From Acidobacteriaceae bacterium (GTDB lineage: Bacteria > Acidobacteriota > Terriglobia > Terriglobales > Acidobacteriaceae), in NCBI GenBank assembly GCA_035944135.1, contig DASZBM010000002.1, positions 1,054,001 through 1,118,000 of the forward strand: DNA of 64,000 nt, written 5' to 3'. A program made the translations under genes and the position numbers. The notes beneath the pieces are model-generated. The model had not been told where the DNA came from, did no database searches, and saw only the letters and a list, made by a program, of their open reading frames with translations. Below are positions 1 through 8,896 of this stretch, piece after piece. The number at the start of each line of letters is the position of its first letter. The first letter of the stretch is position 1.

Positions 1-471
1 CCAGGGCATCCAGCGCGCCCCGTGCGTGAAGTTCCAGCGCAGAATAATCGGCGTAACGCTCACTCCTGTAAACGTGCCGCCGACGGTGTAGTTTGCCGAG
101 CAACTCACGTAGGTTCCTGGTTGCGCGGGAGGAAAAATCTGGGTGCAGTTGGCGCGTTGGAACTTCGGCGTATAGCTCTGCCACAGCGGGAAGACTTCGA
201 CCCCATACTCGAAGTCGCCCTTAAGCAGACCCGCACCGACCTGAGACGTGAGGATGCGTCCGGCGTGCACACCGGCGGTAAGAAATTTGAAGCTGCCGCG
301 ATCTTCTGTGACGCCGAAGCCGCCTTGTAGGAGCGCGCCGAAGTTCCACTTGGCTGTTGCGGCAGCGTCGGCCACCGGCGATTCATTCGCATTTCGCTGT
401 GCAACGGCGCTATGAGCCATGGTCAGCGCGATGAAAACCGCCAACACCCCTGCAACGTGTTTTACCGTCAC
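1..471 (-). CDS. PagL-like acyloxyacyl hydrolase / outer-membrane beta-barrel, 3' end missing
   Basis: The minus-strand frame from a GTG at 471 runs open for 157 codons to the window edge, so the C-terminus is missing. A GAGGAG ribosome site lies about 7 bases upstream of the GTG. Residues 1-25 form a Sec signal peptide ending AVAQ. The mature part has short alternating strands (FGALLQGGFGVT, FKFLTAGVHAGRIL, DFEYGVEVFPLW), as in the lipid A 3-O-deacylase (PagL)/acyloxyacyl hydrolase family of outer-membrane barrels. The catalytic His-Ser region would lie in the missing part, so enzymatic activity cannot be judged. It could also be a non-catalytic barrel of the same fold. Confidence 0.6.
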   Translation of the reverse strand, partial: MTVKHVAGVLAVFIALTMAHSAVAQRNANESPVADAAATAKWNFGALLQGGFGVTEDRGSFKFLTAGVHAGRILTSQVGAGLLKGDFEYGVEVFPLWQSYTPKFQRANCTQIFPPAQPGTYVSCSANYTVGGTFTGVSVTPIILRWNFTHGARWMPW

Positions 472-490
472 TCGCTGCTCCTCACAGTGA

Positions 491-516
491 AAAGCCGCCA
501 TGAGAGTGGCGGCTTT
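491..516 (-). terminator. Rho-independent terminator after yebC
   Basis: A perfect 10-bp stem (AAAGCCGCCA / TGGCGGCTTT) with a 6-base loop. Read on the minus strand it is followed by a T-rich stretch and lies about 25 bases after the yebC stop. It also separates yebC from the PagL-like gene downstream. Confidence 0.8.
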
Positions 517-541
517 CGCTTCGTTCTCTGATGTTAGACGA

Positions 542-1282
542 CTATGCCGGAACCTGCGCTTCATCCATTTCGAAGTTCGAGTAAACATTCTGCGTATCGT
601 CGAGATCTTCGAGAGTTTCGAGCAGGCGCATCATCGCAGAGGCCTGCGTGCCTTCGAGCTTCTGATAGGTCGAGGGAACCATCGTAACCTCGGCGGATTC
701 AGGCTCAATCTTCGCGGCTTTCACGGCATCGCGGACGGCCTCGAAGTCCTTCGGCGAGGTCAGAATCTCCCAGTAATCGCCGTCATTGTTGAGGTCGTCG
801 GCGCCTGCATCGAGCACGATCTCGGTGAGCTTGTCCTCATCGGCGGCTGACTTCGCGACGATGATGACACCCTTCTTCGAGAACATATAGCCGACCGAAC
901 CGGTCTCACCGAGGTTGCCACCGTTCTTGGAGAACGCATGCCGAATCTCGCTGACAGCCCGATTGCGATTGTCGGTGAGGACCTCGACGATGATGGCCAC
1001 ACCGCCGGGACCGTAGCCCTCGAAGGTGATGTCCTCGTAGCTGGCGCCCTCGATTTCACCCGTGCCGCGCTTGATGGCGCGCGAGATGTTGTCGTTGGGC
1101 ATGTTTTCGGCCTTGGCGGCCGCGATGGCGCTGCGCAGGCGCGGATTGCCGTCAGGGTCTCCGCCGCCGGCTTTCGCGGCGACCATGATTTCCTTGATCA
1201 GCCGAGTAAATATCTTGCCGCGCTTGGCGTCGAGTGCGCCCTTCTTGTGCTTAATGGTCGCCCATTTTGAATGGCCGGACAT
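542..1282 (-). CDS. yebC: YebC/PmpR (TACO1) family protein
   Basis: The 246-residue product has the usual family length and begins with the invariant [14 protein letters not shown] segment, followed by the [15 protein letters not shown] and [12 protein letters not shown] motifs. Family members bind nucleic acid. They were described as transcriptional regulators (PmpR), and newer work on the family links them to translation at polyproline stalls. The gene is monocistronic, with its own terminator at 491-516 and lysA about 110 bases upstream on the same strand. Assignment is certain at family level; the targets cannot be read from sequence. Confidence 0.95.
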   Translation of the reverse strand: MSGHSKWATIKHKKGALDAKRGKIFTRLIKEIMVAAKAGGGDPDGNPRLRSAIAAAKAENMPNDNISRAIKRGTGEIEGASYEDITFEGYGPGGVAIIVEVLTDNRNRAVSEIRHAFSKNGGNLGETGSVGYMFSKKGVIIVAKSAADEDKLTEIVLDAGADDLNNDGDYWEILTSPKDFEAVRDAVKAAKIEPESAEVTMVPSTYQKLEGTQASAMMRLLETLEDLDDTQNVYSNFEMDEAQVPA

Positions 1283-1393
1283 GCTGAAACCTCGAACTGA
1301 AAGTCTGTCTGCAAGCTCCGGAACGGGCTCGAAAGGCCACTCAACGAAGCATTTGCACCGTTGGTGATTCTACCGCATGCCCGCGACGTGAGG

Positions 1394-2665
1394 CTAGAGC
1401 AGCTCCGGAGCGAAGAGGTCGTCAAGGGTCTCGCGCCGGCGGATGAGGCGCGCCCTGTCGTCTTCGATGAGGACCTCGGCGGGGCGGACACGGGTGTTGT
1501 AGTGGGAACTGAGGCTCATACCGTAGGCGCCGGCATCGAGCAGGGCGACCAGCTCACCGGAGCGCAGTTGCTCGATTTCGCGATCGCGGGCGAAGAAGTC
1601 GCCGGACTCGCAGACGGGACCGACGATGTCGGCGATTTCTTTCGTCGCGTTTGATTGAAGCACGGGAACGATCTCGTGGTGCGCTCCGTAGAGCGCCGGG
1701 CGGATGAGGTCGTTCATCGCAGCGTCCGTGATGATAAAGCGTTTGCTCCCGTTCTGCTTGGTGTAAAGAACGCGCGACAGCAGCGCGCCAGCCTGTGCGA
1801 TGAGGAAGCGGCCGGGTTCGAGCAGCAGATGAACGCCGAGTCCTTCCAGTGCGGACCGGATGGCGCGCGCATATTCGGCCACCCGTTCGGCGGGATCAAA
1901 CGGCGCTCGGCCGTACTCAATGCCGAAGCCGCCGCCGGCGTCGAGGTACCGGATGTCGATGCCGTCGGCGCGAAGGTCTTCGATGAGGGCGCGAACGCGC
2001 TTGACGGATTCGGCAAACGGCGCGGTGTCGCGAATCTGCGAGCCGATGTGCACGCTAACGCCGGCGGGTATGATGCCGGGCAGTTGCGCAGCGCGGCGAT
2101 AGACTTCGCGCGCTCGCTCAATAGCGATGCCAAACTTATGCTCGCGCAACCCGGTGGAGATGTAGGGATGCGTTTGCGCGAAGACGTCAGGATTTACGCG
2201 CAGCGCGATGCGGGCGCTTTTGCCGAGCGCCTGTGCGCGTTGAGCGAGAAGCTCGAGCTCGGCTTCGCTCTCGACGTTGAAGAGAAGGATGCCGGCGTCG
2301 AGTGCGGCGTCGATCTCCCAGGCCTGCTTGCCGACGCCAGAGAAGACGACGCGCTGCAAGGCTTCAGGAGCGGCGCGGCGCACGCGTTCCAGCTCGCCGC
2401 CGGAGACGATATCGAAGCCGCAATCGAGCGATGCGAGGAGCTTGAGGATCGCGAGCGAGGAATTCGCTTTGACCGCATAGCAGACGGTGTGCGCGACGCC
2501 GGCGAACTCACGCGTCAGCATGCCGACGCGATCGCGGATGTCGTCGGCGGAGTAGACGTAGAGCGGCGTGCCGAATTGTGCGGCGAGGTCTGCGAGTTTG
2601 ACGCTGCCGCAGCAAAGTTGGGAGTCAATGTAGCGGAACGGCCGCGGGGCGGGAAATTCACTCAC
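1394..2665 (-). CDS. lysA: Diaminopimelate decarboxylase
   Basis: The 423-residue product is a fold-type III PLP enzyme that converts meso-diaminopimelate to L-lysine, the last step of lysine synthesis. The N-terminal barrel carries the PLP lysine in YAVKANS near residue 65, the HIGSQI segment, the GGGFGIEY glycine-rich phosphate loop, and the EPGRF substrate-binding motif. The C-terminal beta domain contains the CESGDFFARDR cysteine motif, which completes the active site across the dimer. Length and motifs are standard. Its ATG overlaps the stop of the upstream PspC-domain gene by four bases, which suggests translational coupling. Confidence 0.96.
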   Translation of the reverse strand: MSEFPAPRPFRYIDSQLCCGSVKLADLAAQFGTPLYVYSADDIRDRVGMLTREFAGVAHTVCYAVKANSSLAILKLLASLDCGFDIVSGGELERVRRAAPEALQRVVFSGVGKQAWEIDAALDAGILLFNVESEAELELLAQRAQALGKSARIALRVNPDVFAQTHPYISTGLREHKFGIAIERAREVYRRAAQLPGIIPAGVSVHIGSQIRDTAPFAESVKRVRALIEDLRADGIDIRYLDAGGGFGIEYGRAPFDPAERVAEYARAIRSALEGLGVHLLLEPGRFLIAQAGALLSRVLYTKQNGSKRFIITDAAMNDLIRPALYGAHHEIVPVLQSNATKEIADIVGPVCESGDFFARDREIEQLRSGELVALLDAGAYGMSLSSHYNTRVRPAEVLIEDDRARLIRRRETLDDLFAPELL

Positions 2666-2979
2666 GAGTGGGTCACACTCGTCATCTGCGGCAGCAGGTA
2701 GGGTTCATTCGGGATGACAATCCACGCGATGATGTAGGCGATCAGGGGAGAACCCGCTCCACAGAAGACAGCAAGCACCAGGATCAAGCGGACCAGCAGC
2801 GGATCCCAGCCATAGCGCTGTGCGAAAGCGGCGCAGACGCCAGCAATTCTGCGGCCTTCGCGCGGGCGTTCCAGGCGAGGCCACTGGCGCGCATAGGGCA
2901 CCGCTGACAGCGCGCAGCCGCAGTTGCTGCAGAATCGTGCGCCCTCGTTCAAAGTCGTGTGACACGCCGGACAAACCAT
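2662..2979 (-). CDS. Zinc-ribbon plus PspC-domain membrane protein
   Basis: The start is placed at the ATG at 2979 because an AAGGAGG ribosome site precedes it by about 6 bases; a second ATG 21 bases upstream has no such site. The product is 105 residues. An N-terminal zinc ribbon with two CxxC pairs (CPAC, CSNC) is followed by a PspC domain: a GRRIAGVCAAFAQRYGWDP segment, then one or two membrane segments ending in VIPNEP. PspC proteins take part in phage-shock or envelope-stress responses. The stop overlaps the lysA start (ATGA), so the two are probably co-transcribed, although no functional link to lysine synthesis is obvious. Confidence 0.85.
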   Translation of the reverse strand: MVCPACHTTLNEGARFCSNCGCALSAVPYARQWPRLERPREGRRIAGVCAAFAQRYGWDPLLVRLILVLAVFCGAGSPLIAYIIAWIVIPNEPYLLPQMTSVTHS

Positions 2980-3046
2980 ACTTGCCTCCTTACGACACAT
3001 CTTGCCATACGCGCCGAACGCGTGCGCGGTTCCATGTCGGGATCCG

Positions 3047-4279
3047 CTATTTGCCCGTGTATGGTGACTTCAAGTACTTGCGCGCGAGATCGGCCTGCGA
3101 GGTATCACCGCCCGAAGCCGCGAGCTGGTACATCTTCACGGCGTTCGCACGTTGATGGAGCATATCGTAGACCTCTCCGGCATTCACCTGCGCGCGGCTG
3201 CGCAGCCAGGGGCTGCAGTTCGGCTGCTCGGCGGCCTGTATGTATGACTTCACAGCGTCTGGAAGCTGGTTGTAGCCGCGCTGTGTTTCGGCGAGACCGA
3301 ACCACGCCATCTGCAGCCGAGGGTCGATGAAGTACCCGGGCTTCTGCGCGTCGGCGAGTACCTGCTTGTACGCGGCGATGGCCTCGTAGCCGTGCCCTTC
3401 ATCCTTGAGCAGGTTCGCTACTTCGAGGCTGAAGAGATAGTCGTGCGGGTACTGATCGGTCAGGCTGCGCTCGACCTGCAGGGCCTCGGGATATCGGCCA
3501 TCGTGACGAAGAAAGAGGCTGAGCGCTGTGCGGGATTCGACCGTGGTCACGACACCGTGTTGGGCGGAGTCGCGCAGTAGAGCGATGCCTCTTGATTTTG
3601 AGCCACCAACGCCGAAGACGCCGACGACAAAGCGAAGGAAGCGCGGAAGGCTGGCGACGGCGAACTGCTGAATGCCGATGGCCATCTCGGCATCGGCGTA
3701 TTGAGGATCGATCTTCAGGGCGGCTTCGCTGTCATTGCGGGCCTGCAACCCTTGGCGTGCCGCGGCTGAAAAGGCGTGGTCGGCGAGCGTGACGAACGCG
3801 GCGTGCATGCCCTTCGCGTAACCCCGGGCAAACAACGCGTCCTTATCCTGCGGGTTCTGGTTGACGCGCTGATCGCACATGCCGATCACTTTGTCGGTGA
3901 GGCCGTTGATCTGGTCGCGCGACTGCTTCGAGATGTTGATCTGACGCTTGTTGAACAGGAAGCTGTCATGCGCGTAATACGTGGTGTCGAGCAGGTCCTG
4001 GTGATAGAGCTCGCGGAAGATCGTCACGACGAGGATGTAGTCCCACGCCATCGGATCCTGTGCGTGCTGCGCCGCGACCTGGTTGAAGTCCTTAAGCGCG
4101 CCCTCGAAGTCGAGATTGTAGAAGCGGTCGTAGCCCTGGCGGACCAGCGGGTCGAGGTTGAGCGGATCGGTATGGACGTTTGCGGGCTGGGCTTGCGCCG
4201 GTGCGCAAAGAATCAGGAGGCAGACCAGCAATGGCAGCAGCCTCATCAGCGCCTGCGGCCACAAAATGAATCTTCGCAC
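3047..4279 (-). CDS. Exported tetratricopeptide-repeat protein
   Basis: The 410-residue frame starts at a GTG preceded by AGGAG about 9 bases upstream. An ATG 11 codons further in would give a more ordinary signal peptide (MRLLPLLVCLLILC...AQAQ), so either start is possible. The mature part is helical with several TPR-like units, for example the DPLVRQGYDRFYNLDFEGAL segment, NDSEAALKIDPQYADAEMAIG, EALQVERSLTDQYPHDYLF and DAVKSYIQAAEQPN. This suggests a periplasmic protein-interaction scaffold. No catalytic motif is visible. It stands alone on the minus strand, divergent from the CcmI-like gene at 4388. Confidence 0.8.
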   Translation of the reverse strand: MRRFILWPQALMRLLPLLVCLLILCAPAQAQPANVHTDPLNLDPLVRQGYDRFYNLDFEGALKDFNQVAAQHAQDPMAWDYILVVTIFRELYHQDLLDTTYYAHDSFLFNKRQINISKQSRDQINGLTDKVIGMCDQRVNQNPQDKDALFARGYAKGMHAAFVTLADHAFSAAARQGLQARNDSEAALKIDPQYADAEMAIGIQQFAVASLPRFLRFVVGVFGVGGSKSRGIALLRDSAQHGVVTTVESRTALSLFLRHDGRYPEALQVERSLTDQYPHDYLFSLEVANLLKDEGHGYEAIAAYKQVLADAQKPGYFIDPRLQMAWFGLAETQRGYNQLPDAVKSYIQAAEQPNCSPWLRSRAQVNAGEVYDMLHQRANAVKMYQLAASGGDTSQADLARKYLKSPYTGK

Positions 4280-4387
4280 CCGGAGTCTCTCCTGTTTGCT
4301 CAGCGCGCGGTCCGCGCAGATACACTATACCTTTGGACGTGTGAGCAGGCTGTAAGCCTCCATGCCGCTCGCCGACCGCTATTCACG

Positions 4388-4660
4388 ATGAGCGCATCGA
4401 TCATACTTCCGCCCCTTCTTCTGCTGCTCGCCTGCGGCGCGTATATCTTTTGGCCGCAGCGCAGGCTCGCCGCGGCGCCGGAGAAAACGCGCCTGGACTA
4501 TCTCCGCGAGCGCAAGGAGGTTATCTATGAGAACCTCCGCGACCTGAACTTCGAGTACAAGGCTGGCAAGTATCCGGAAGCCGACTACGCGGCGCAGCGC
4601 AATGTGTTGGAGACAGAAGCGGCGACCGTGCTGGCGGAGATGGAATCGCTGGGCGGTTAG
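4388..4660 (+). CDS. Small CcmI-like membrane-anchored protein
   Basis: Ninety residues from the ATG at 4388; the frame is open further upstream, but the antisense TPR gene occupies that stretch. A single N-terminal transmembrane helix (residues 4-22) is followed by a charged helical hairpin (RERKEVIYENLRDLNFEY, then AQRNVLETEAATVLAEM). This layout resembles the N-terminal unit of CcmI, the cytochrome c maturation chaperone subunit. The next gene, 56 bases downstream, ends with a similar helical unit. No other ccm gene lies in the window, so a role in cytochrome c assembly is inferred from resemblance only. Confidence 0.65.
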   Translation: MSASIILPPLLLLLACGAYIFWPQRRLAAAPEKTRLDYLRERKEVIYENLRDLNFEYKAGKYPEADYAAQRNVLETEAATVLAEMESLGG

Positions 4661-4716
4661 CGCAGCAACGTATCGTTGGATTTCCCGCCTTTGTTATCGC
4701 TGAAGTATCCTGAATT

Positions 4717-6045
4717 GTGCCCCGAATTCAGCAATTGCTTCGCAGTTTCGTTCTCGCCTCACTCTGCTCTGCCCTGCCGGCACTTGCAGCGACGCCTATT
4801 ACCGGTGTCGTGACGAACAAGACCACCGGCAAGCCTTCCGCCGGTGACACGGTCACGCTCATCCGTCTGGCGCAAGGCATGCAGGAGGCGACCCACACCA
4901 CGACCGACGCGCATGGCCGGTACACGCTCGAGGTGCCGGACAATGGGCTGCACCTGGTCCGCGTTACTCATGATCTCGCGAATTACTTCCGTGCCGCGCA
5001 GGCGGGAACGACGACAGTCGATGTCGACGTGTACAGCGCCGCGGCAAAGGTGAAGGGCGTTACAAGCGAGGCGGAGGTGATGCGCATTGAGAGCGATGCC
5101 AGCGGAACCGCGCTGCACGTGGTGCAGAATTTCTTCCTGAAGAACGATTCAAATCCACCGATGACGCAGTTCTCGAAGCAGCCCTTCGACTTCTGGCTGC
5201 CGGATGGCGCCGTAGTCGAGGGCGCGGCGGCGGAGTCGCCCGACGGCATGCCGGTGCGGCAGGCTCCGGTGCCCCTCGCGGAGAAGAATCACTTCACGTT
5301 TCTGTTCCCGATCCGTCCGGGCGAGACGCGGTTTCAGATTACCTACCGGATTCCCTACACCGGCAAGCTCGCGCTCGAGCCGAAGCTGACGATGCCCACC
5401 GACACGGTCGCGATCATGATTCCGAAATCGATGACCTTTGCGCCGGTCGCGGGCGCGCCGTACAGTCCAGTCGACGATGAGGTGAACGCCCACACTCTGG
5501 TGGCGCGCAGTGTGGCGCCCAGCGCACCGCTTGGCTTTACGCTCACCGGAACCGGACAGCTTCCACGCGACGCAAATGCGCCCACGCAGGGCGGCGATCA
5601 ATCAGCACAGGGCGCCCCGCAGGCGCAGGACAATAGTCAACCAGCCACAGCCGACACACGACCGGGTGGCGGCCTCGGCAATCCATTGGATGAGGGCGGC
5701 AACCGCGACCCGTGGGCGAAGTACAAGTGGTGGATTCTCTCGGGAATCGCTGTGCTGCTCGCCGCTGCGGCTGGCGTCCTTCTACGCAAGCCAGCGGCGC
5801 CCTCTGCAGTCGCGACGGGTTCCCACGCCGCGGGCCCGCTCCCGCTATCGCCCCAGGGAATGCAAACGCACTCGACGCAGCTGCTACAGGCCTTAAAGGA
5901 AGAGATGTTCGCGCTCGAGACAGACCATCTGCAGCAACGCATCTCCGATGAGGATTATGTCGCAAATAAAGCGGCGCTGGAGCTTGTGCTGCGGCGCGCG
6001 CTGCAACGTGGAAATGCAACGGAGCGGGAGTTGATCTCCCGCTAA
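4717..6045 (+). CDS. Exported carboxypeptidase-regulatory-like domain protein with a C-terminal membrane anchor
   Basis: The 442-residue product begins with a GTG start and a signal peptide ending ALAAT. Residues about 27-110 form a transthyretin-like/carboxypeptidase regulatory domain (ITGVVTNKTTGKPSAGDTVTL, DAHGRYTLEVP). A beta-rich region follows, then a Gln/Pro/Gly-rich linker (about 290-335), one transmembrane helix (WWILSGIAVLLAAAAGVLL) and a cytoplasmic helical tail (LKEEMFALETDHLQQRISDEDY). That tail resembles the CcmI-like hairpin of the preceding gene. It probably works with 4388-4660 and 6049-6570 as a small membrane operon. The function is unknown. Confidence 0.75.
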   Translation: MPRIQQLLRSFVLASLCSALPALAATPITGVVTNKTTGKPSAGDTVTLIRLAQGMQEATHTTTDAHGRYTLEVPDNGLHLVRVTHDLANYFRAAQAGTTTVDVDVYSAAAKVKGVTSEAEVMRIESDASGTALHVVQNFFLKNDSNPPMTQFSKQPFDFWLPDGAVVEGAAAESPDGMPVRQAPVPLAEKNHFTFLFPIRPGETRFQITYRIPYTGKLALEPKLTMPTDTVAIMIPKSMTFAPVAGAPYSPVDDEVNAHTLVARSVAPSAPLGFTLTGTGQLPRDANAPTQGGDQSAQGAPQAQDNSQPATADTRPGGGLGNPLDEGGNRDPWAKYKWWILSGIAVLLAAAAGVLLRKPAAPSAVATGSHAAGPLPLSPQGMQTHSTQLLQALKEEMFALETDHLQQRISDEDYVANKAALELVLRRALQRGNATERELISR

Positions 6046-6048
6046 CCA

Positions 6049-6570
6049 ATGACAACGTTCCTGCGTATTCTGCGACTGTATCCACTGGCTCTCTGGGTCG
6101 GTGGTGAGGTCTTTTTCGTCATTGTTGCGGGGATTGCCTTCAGCGTTTTGCCGGACAAGCATGCTGCCGGCCTTGTCGTACGCAGCGCTCTGATGGATCT
6201 GCATCGCATCGGAATCGGCGCAGCCGTGGTCTATTTGCTGGCGACGCTCGGCCTGATGGCAATGGAACGCGGCGGCCGACGGATTCGTCTTATTGAAATC
6301 ATCCTCGTTGCCGCGATGTCGCTAATCACCCTCTACTCGCAACTCGGCGTCATTCCCCGGATGGAGAGGGACAGGCTCTCGATCGGGGGCGATATCACGG
6401 TGGCTTCTGCGGACAATCCGACGCGGCTCGATTTCGATCGCCTTCATCAGCGCTCTGTGACCCTTGAAGGATCAGTGCTTATCGCCGGGCTGGTGCTGAT
6501 CGCACTCGCTCCGATTTACGACCGCAGATCGCGGCAGGCTACCTCTAAAGAACCGAACGATTTTTCGTAG
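6049..6570 (+). CDS. DUF4149-type integral membrane protein
   Basis: The 173-residue product has four predicted membrane helices: LYPLALWVGGEVFFVIVAGIAF, IGIGAAVVYLLATLGLMA, IRLIEIILVAAMSLITLYSQ and SVLIAGLVLIALAPI. The WVGGEVFF opening and the central histidine in LMDLHRIG fit the DUF4149 family, whose role is unknown. It starts three bases after the stop of the previous gene and precedes galE by 8 bases, so it is probably in the same transcript. Confidence 0.75.
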   Translation: MTTFLRILRLYPLALWVGGEVFFVIVAGIAFSVLPDKHAAGLVVRSALMDLHRIGIGAAVVYLLATLGLMAMERGGRRIRLIEIILVAAMSLITLYSQLGVIPRMERDRLSIGGDITVASADNPTRLDFDRLHQRSVTLEGSVLIAGLVLIALAPIYDRRSRQATSKEPNDFS

Positions 6571-6578
6571 GAGAGACG

Positions 6579-7556
6579 ATGAAGCTTCTGGTAACAGGTG
6601 GGGCTGGATATATCGGCGGCACGGTTGCGACGATCCTGATGCAGGCCGGGCACAAGGTCACGATCGTCGACAACCTCTGCCACAGCAAGCGCCATGAAGT
6701 TCCGGCGGGCGCTGACTTTGTGCAGGCTGACATCGCCGACCGTCCACGCATCGAGTCGCTGCTGCGTGATCTGCAGCCCGACGGCGTGCTGCACTTTGCC
6801 GCGCTGATCGAGGCCGGCGAATCGATGCAGAAGCCGGAGATTTATTTCCGCAACAACACGGCTTCCACGCTGGCCCTCTTAGAAGCTATGCATGCGACCG
6901 GCGTGAACAAGCTCGTCTTCAGCTCAACGGCTGCAGTCTATGGCGAGCCGGAGCGCGTTCCGATTGACGAGGCGGCCAAGCTTGCGCCGACGAATGCGTA
7001 CGGCGAGAGCAAGCTGCTCGTGGAACAGATGCTCACCTGGCTGCATCGCCTTCACGGCTTGCGATATGCGTCGTTGCGCTACTTCAATGTTGCAGGCGCG
7101 CTGCCCGGACGCGGCGAAGCGCACCAGCCGGAGACGCATCTGATTCCGCTGATCCTGGATGTCGCACTCGGCCGGCGCGAAAAGATCTTCATCTACGGCG
7201 ACGATTACGACACGCCCGATGGAACCTGCATCCGCGACTACATTCACGTCGTGGACCTGGCGGCGGCGCACATCCTTGCGCTGGATGCGCTCGGCACACG
7301 AGATCGACTCATCTGCAATCTCGGGAACGGTCAAGGATTCTCTGTAAAGCAAGTCGTCGAGGCCGCAAGACGCGTGACCGGGCATCCGATTCCAGTCGAG
7401 GTAAAGCCGCGCCGCGCAGGTGATCCCGCGAGGCTGGTGGCGAGTTCCGAGCGCGCTCAGACGGAGCTTGGCTGGCGCCCACAGATTCCCGAGATCGACA
7501 GGATCCTGGCCTCAGCCTGGGAATGGCATAAGCAACGATATGCGGTTCCGGAGTAA
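6579..7556 (+). CDS. galE: UDP-glucose 4-epimerase
   Basis: The 325-residue extended-SDR enzyme interconverts UDP-glucose and UDP-galactose in the cytoplasm. It has the NAD-binding GGAGYIGG motif at residues 7-14, the FSSTAAVYGEP serine segment, and the catalytic Tyr-Lys pair in AYGESK. The GDDYDTPDGTCIRDYIHVVDLA block is the classic GalE signature. A good ribosome site (AGGAGAG) lies just upstream. The product supplies UDP-galactose for glycans; no other Leloir gene is nearby. Confidence 0.95.
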   Translation: MKLLVTGGAGYIGGTVATILMQAGHKVTIVDNLCHSKRHEVPAGADFVQADIADRPRIESLLRDLQPDGVLHFAALIEAGESMQKPEIYFRNNTASTLALLEAMHATGVNKLVFSSTAAVYGEPERVPIDEAAKLAPTNAYGESKLLVEQMLTWLHRLHGLRYASLRYFNVAGALPGRGEAHQPETHLIPLILDVALGRREKIFIYGDDYDTPDGTCIRDYIHVVDLAAAHILALDALGTRDRLICNLGNGQGFSVKQVVEAARRVTGHPIPVEVKPRRAGDPARLVASSERAQTELGWRPQIPEIDRILASAWEWHKQRYAVPE

Positions 7557-7778
7557 CCAAATCCAGTATTGAAGCTTAGCCGCTATTCCTGCGACAGTAG
7601 AAACACGACAGGCCGTATCGCACTACGATAAACTGTTCCCAGGCCAGTGTTTTTGCGAGCTTCGCTCGTTTGAGAAAAAATCATCGACACACATATAAAT
7701 TCCGCCGACATAGGTCCGGTCAGTTCCAAACTCCGGCCAAGGCGCAAGATCATCCTGAGAGACAGCATCACGCTCCTG

Positions 7779-8882
7779 GTGCTGATTTTGTCGACGGTGG
7801 CGCTCTATGCGCTGACCTCGTTCTTGTTCCGCAGCTTTGCGGCGCGGCAAGCGCAGTTGGCAAAGCAGTTCGCTGCCAGCGGACAAGAAGCGCTCAGCCG
7901 GGGCGACGCAGAACGCGCGGTAAACGACCTGCGGACGTCGCTCTCCTACGCGCCCGACGACATGACCAACCGGCTGCTGCTCGCTGAGTCGCTTGCACGC
8001 TCGAATCACCCCGAACAGGCGCGGAGCTACTTTCTTGGCCTGCTGGACGCGCAGCCCGCTGATGGGTTTCTGAACCTTCAGCTCGCCAGGCTTGCGAGAG
8101 AGCGCAAAGATTCGCACGCGGCCATTGACTACTATCGGGCAGCGGCGGTCGGCAACTGGAGCGGCGATTCGCTCCGGGAACGCTATAGCGTGCAGTTTGA
8201 ACTTGCCGAGTATCTGATTGAGTTGAACGATCTTCCCTCCGCACGCGCCGAGCTCCTCATCGCAACAGCGGACGCTCCCGCGGAAGGGGATGTTTACACG
8301 ACGCTTGGCAAGAAGTTCGAGCAAGCCAAGGATCCTACGGACGCGCTGAATCTCTACAGCAAGGCGATCAAAGCAAATCCTGCGGATGCGGAGGCGCCCT
8401 ACAGGGCCGGGCGCGTCGCGTATCAGATGGGCGATTTTTCCCAGGCCGCGGAGCTTTTGTCCGTCGCTCGCCGAAGGACTGCCGAGGCCAAGACGGGTGA
8501 AGAGAACGTGCGAGAGATCGACGACCTGTTGCAAAGCGCGAAACGCATCCAGGAGTTGACCTTGTCCGCAGACCTTTCCCCGCAGGATTACATAGAGCAT
8601 CTGTTGCGGGCACTTCCAGTCGCAAAACAGCGTTTCGATAGCTGTGTCGCTCAGTTCAACGGCAGTCCGTTATCCAGCGACATGCAAATGTTGCAGAGCG
8701 GCTGGAGTGATGTCGACAAGATCAGTCTGAGGCGGTCATCCCTGCAGGATGCAACCGAACAACAGAACCTGACGAAGCTGATCTTCCAGACCGAGCAGAT
8801 CACATCAAAATTCTGCGGTGGGCCATCCGGAGATGACGCACTGTTATTACAACTGGCGAACTCGTCGCCCGGAATTCACTGA
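7779..8882 (+). CDS. Membrane-anchored TPR protein preceding the CLC genes
   Basis: The 367-residue frame is given from the first canonical start, a GTG at 7779. That start falls inside the hydrophobic helix (ITLLVLILSTVALYALTSFLF), so it is probably not the true start. The frame is open back to a stop at 7671, and the upstream codons (including SSKLRPRRKIILRD) read as a basic cytoplasmic lead-in to the helix. The rest is TPR-like: LSRGDAERAVNDLRTSLSYAPDD, DALNLYSKAIKANPADAEAPYRAG, and a helical tail. It is 14 bases from the first CLC gene and is probably co-transcribed with all three, possibly as an assembly or regulatory partner. Confidence 0.75.
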   Translation: MLILSTVALYALTSFLFRSFAARQAQLAKQFAASGQEALSRGDAERAVNDLRTSLSYAPDDMTNRLLLAESLARSNHPEQARSYFLGLLDAQPADGFLNLQLARLARERKDSHAAIDYYRAAAVGNWSGDSLRERYSVQFELAEYLIELNDLPSARAELLIATADAPAEGDVYTTLGKKFEQAKDPTDALNLYSKAIKANPADAEAPYRAGRVAYQMGDFSQAAELLSVARRRTAEAKTGEENVREIDDLLQSAKRIQELTLSADLSPQDYIEHLLRALPVAKQRFDSCVAQFNGSPLSSDMQMLQSGWSDVDKISLRRSSLQDATEQQNLTKLIFQTEQITSKFCGGPSGDDALLLQLANSSPGIH

Positions 8883-8896
8883 GAACGGGGAGAGCG

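Noticed and set aside
1655-2701. 348-codon frame antisense to lysA
   Set aside because: lysA is unmistakable on the other strand and this frame has no recognisable domain.
7660-7680. Terminator between galE and the TPR gene (CGAGC-TTC-GCTCG)
   Set aside because: The stem is only 5 bp and the following bases are T-poor on the plus strand, too weak to call.
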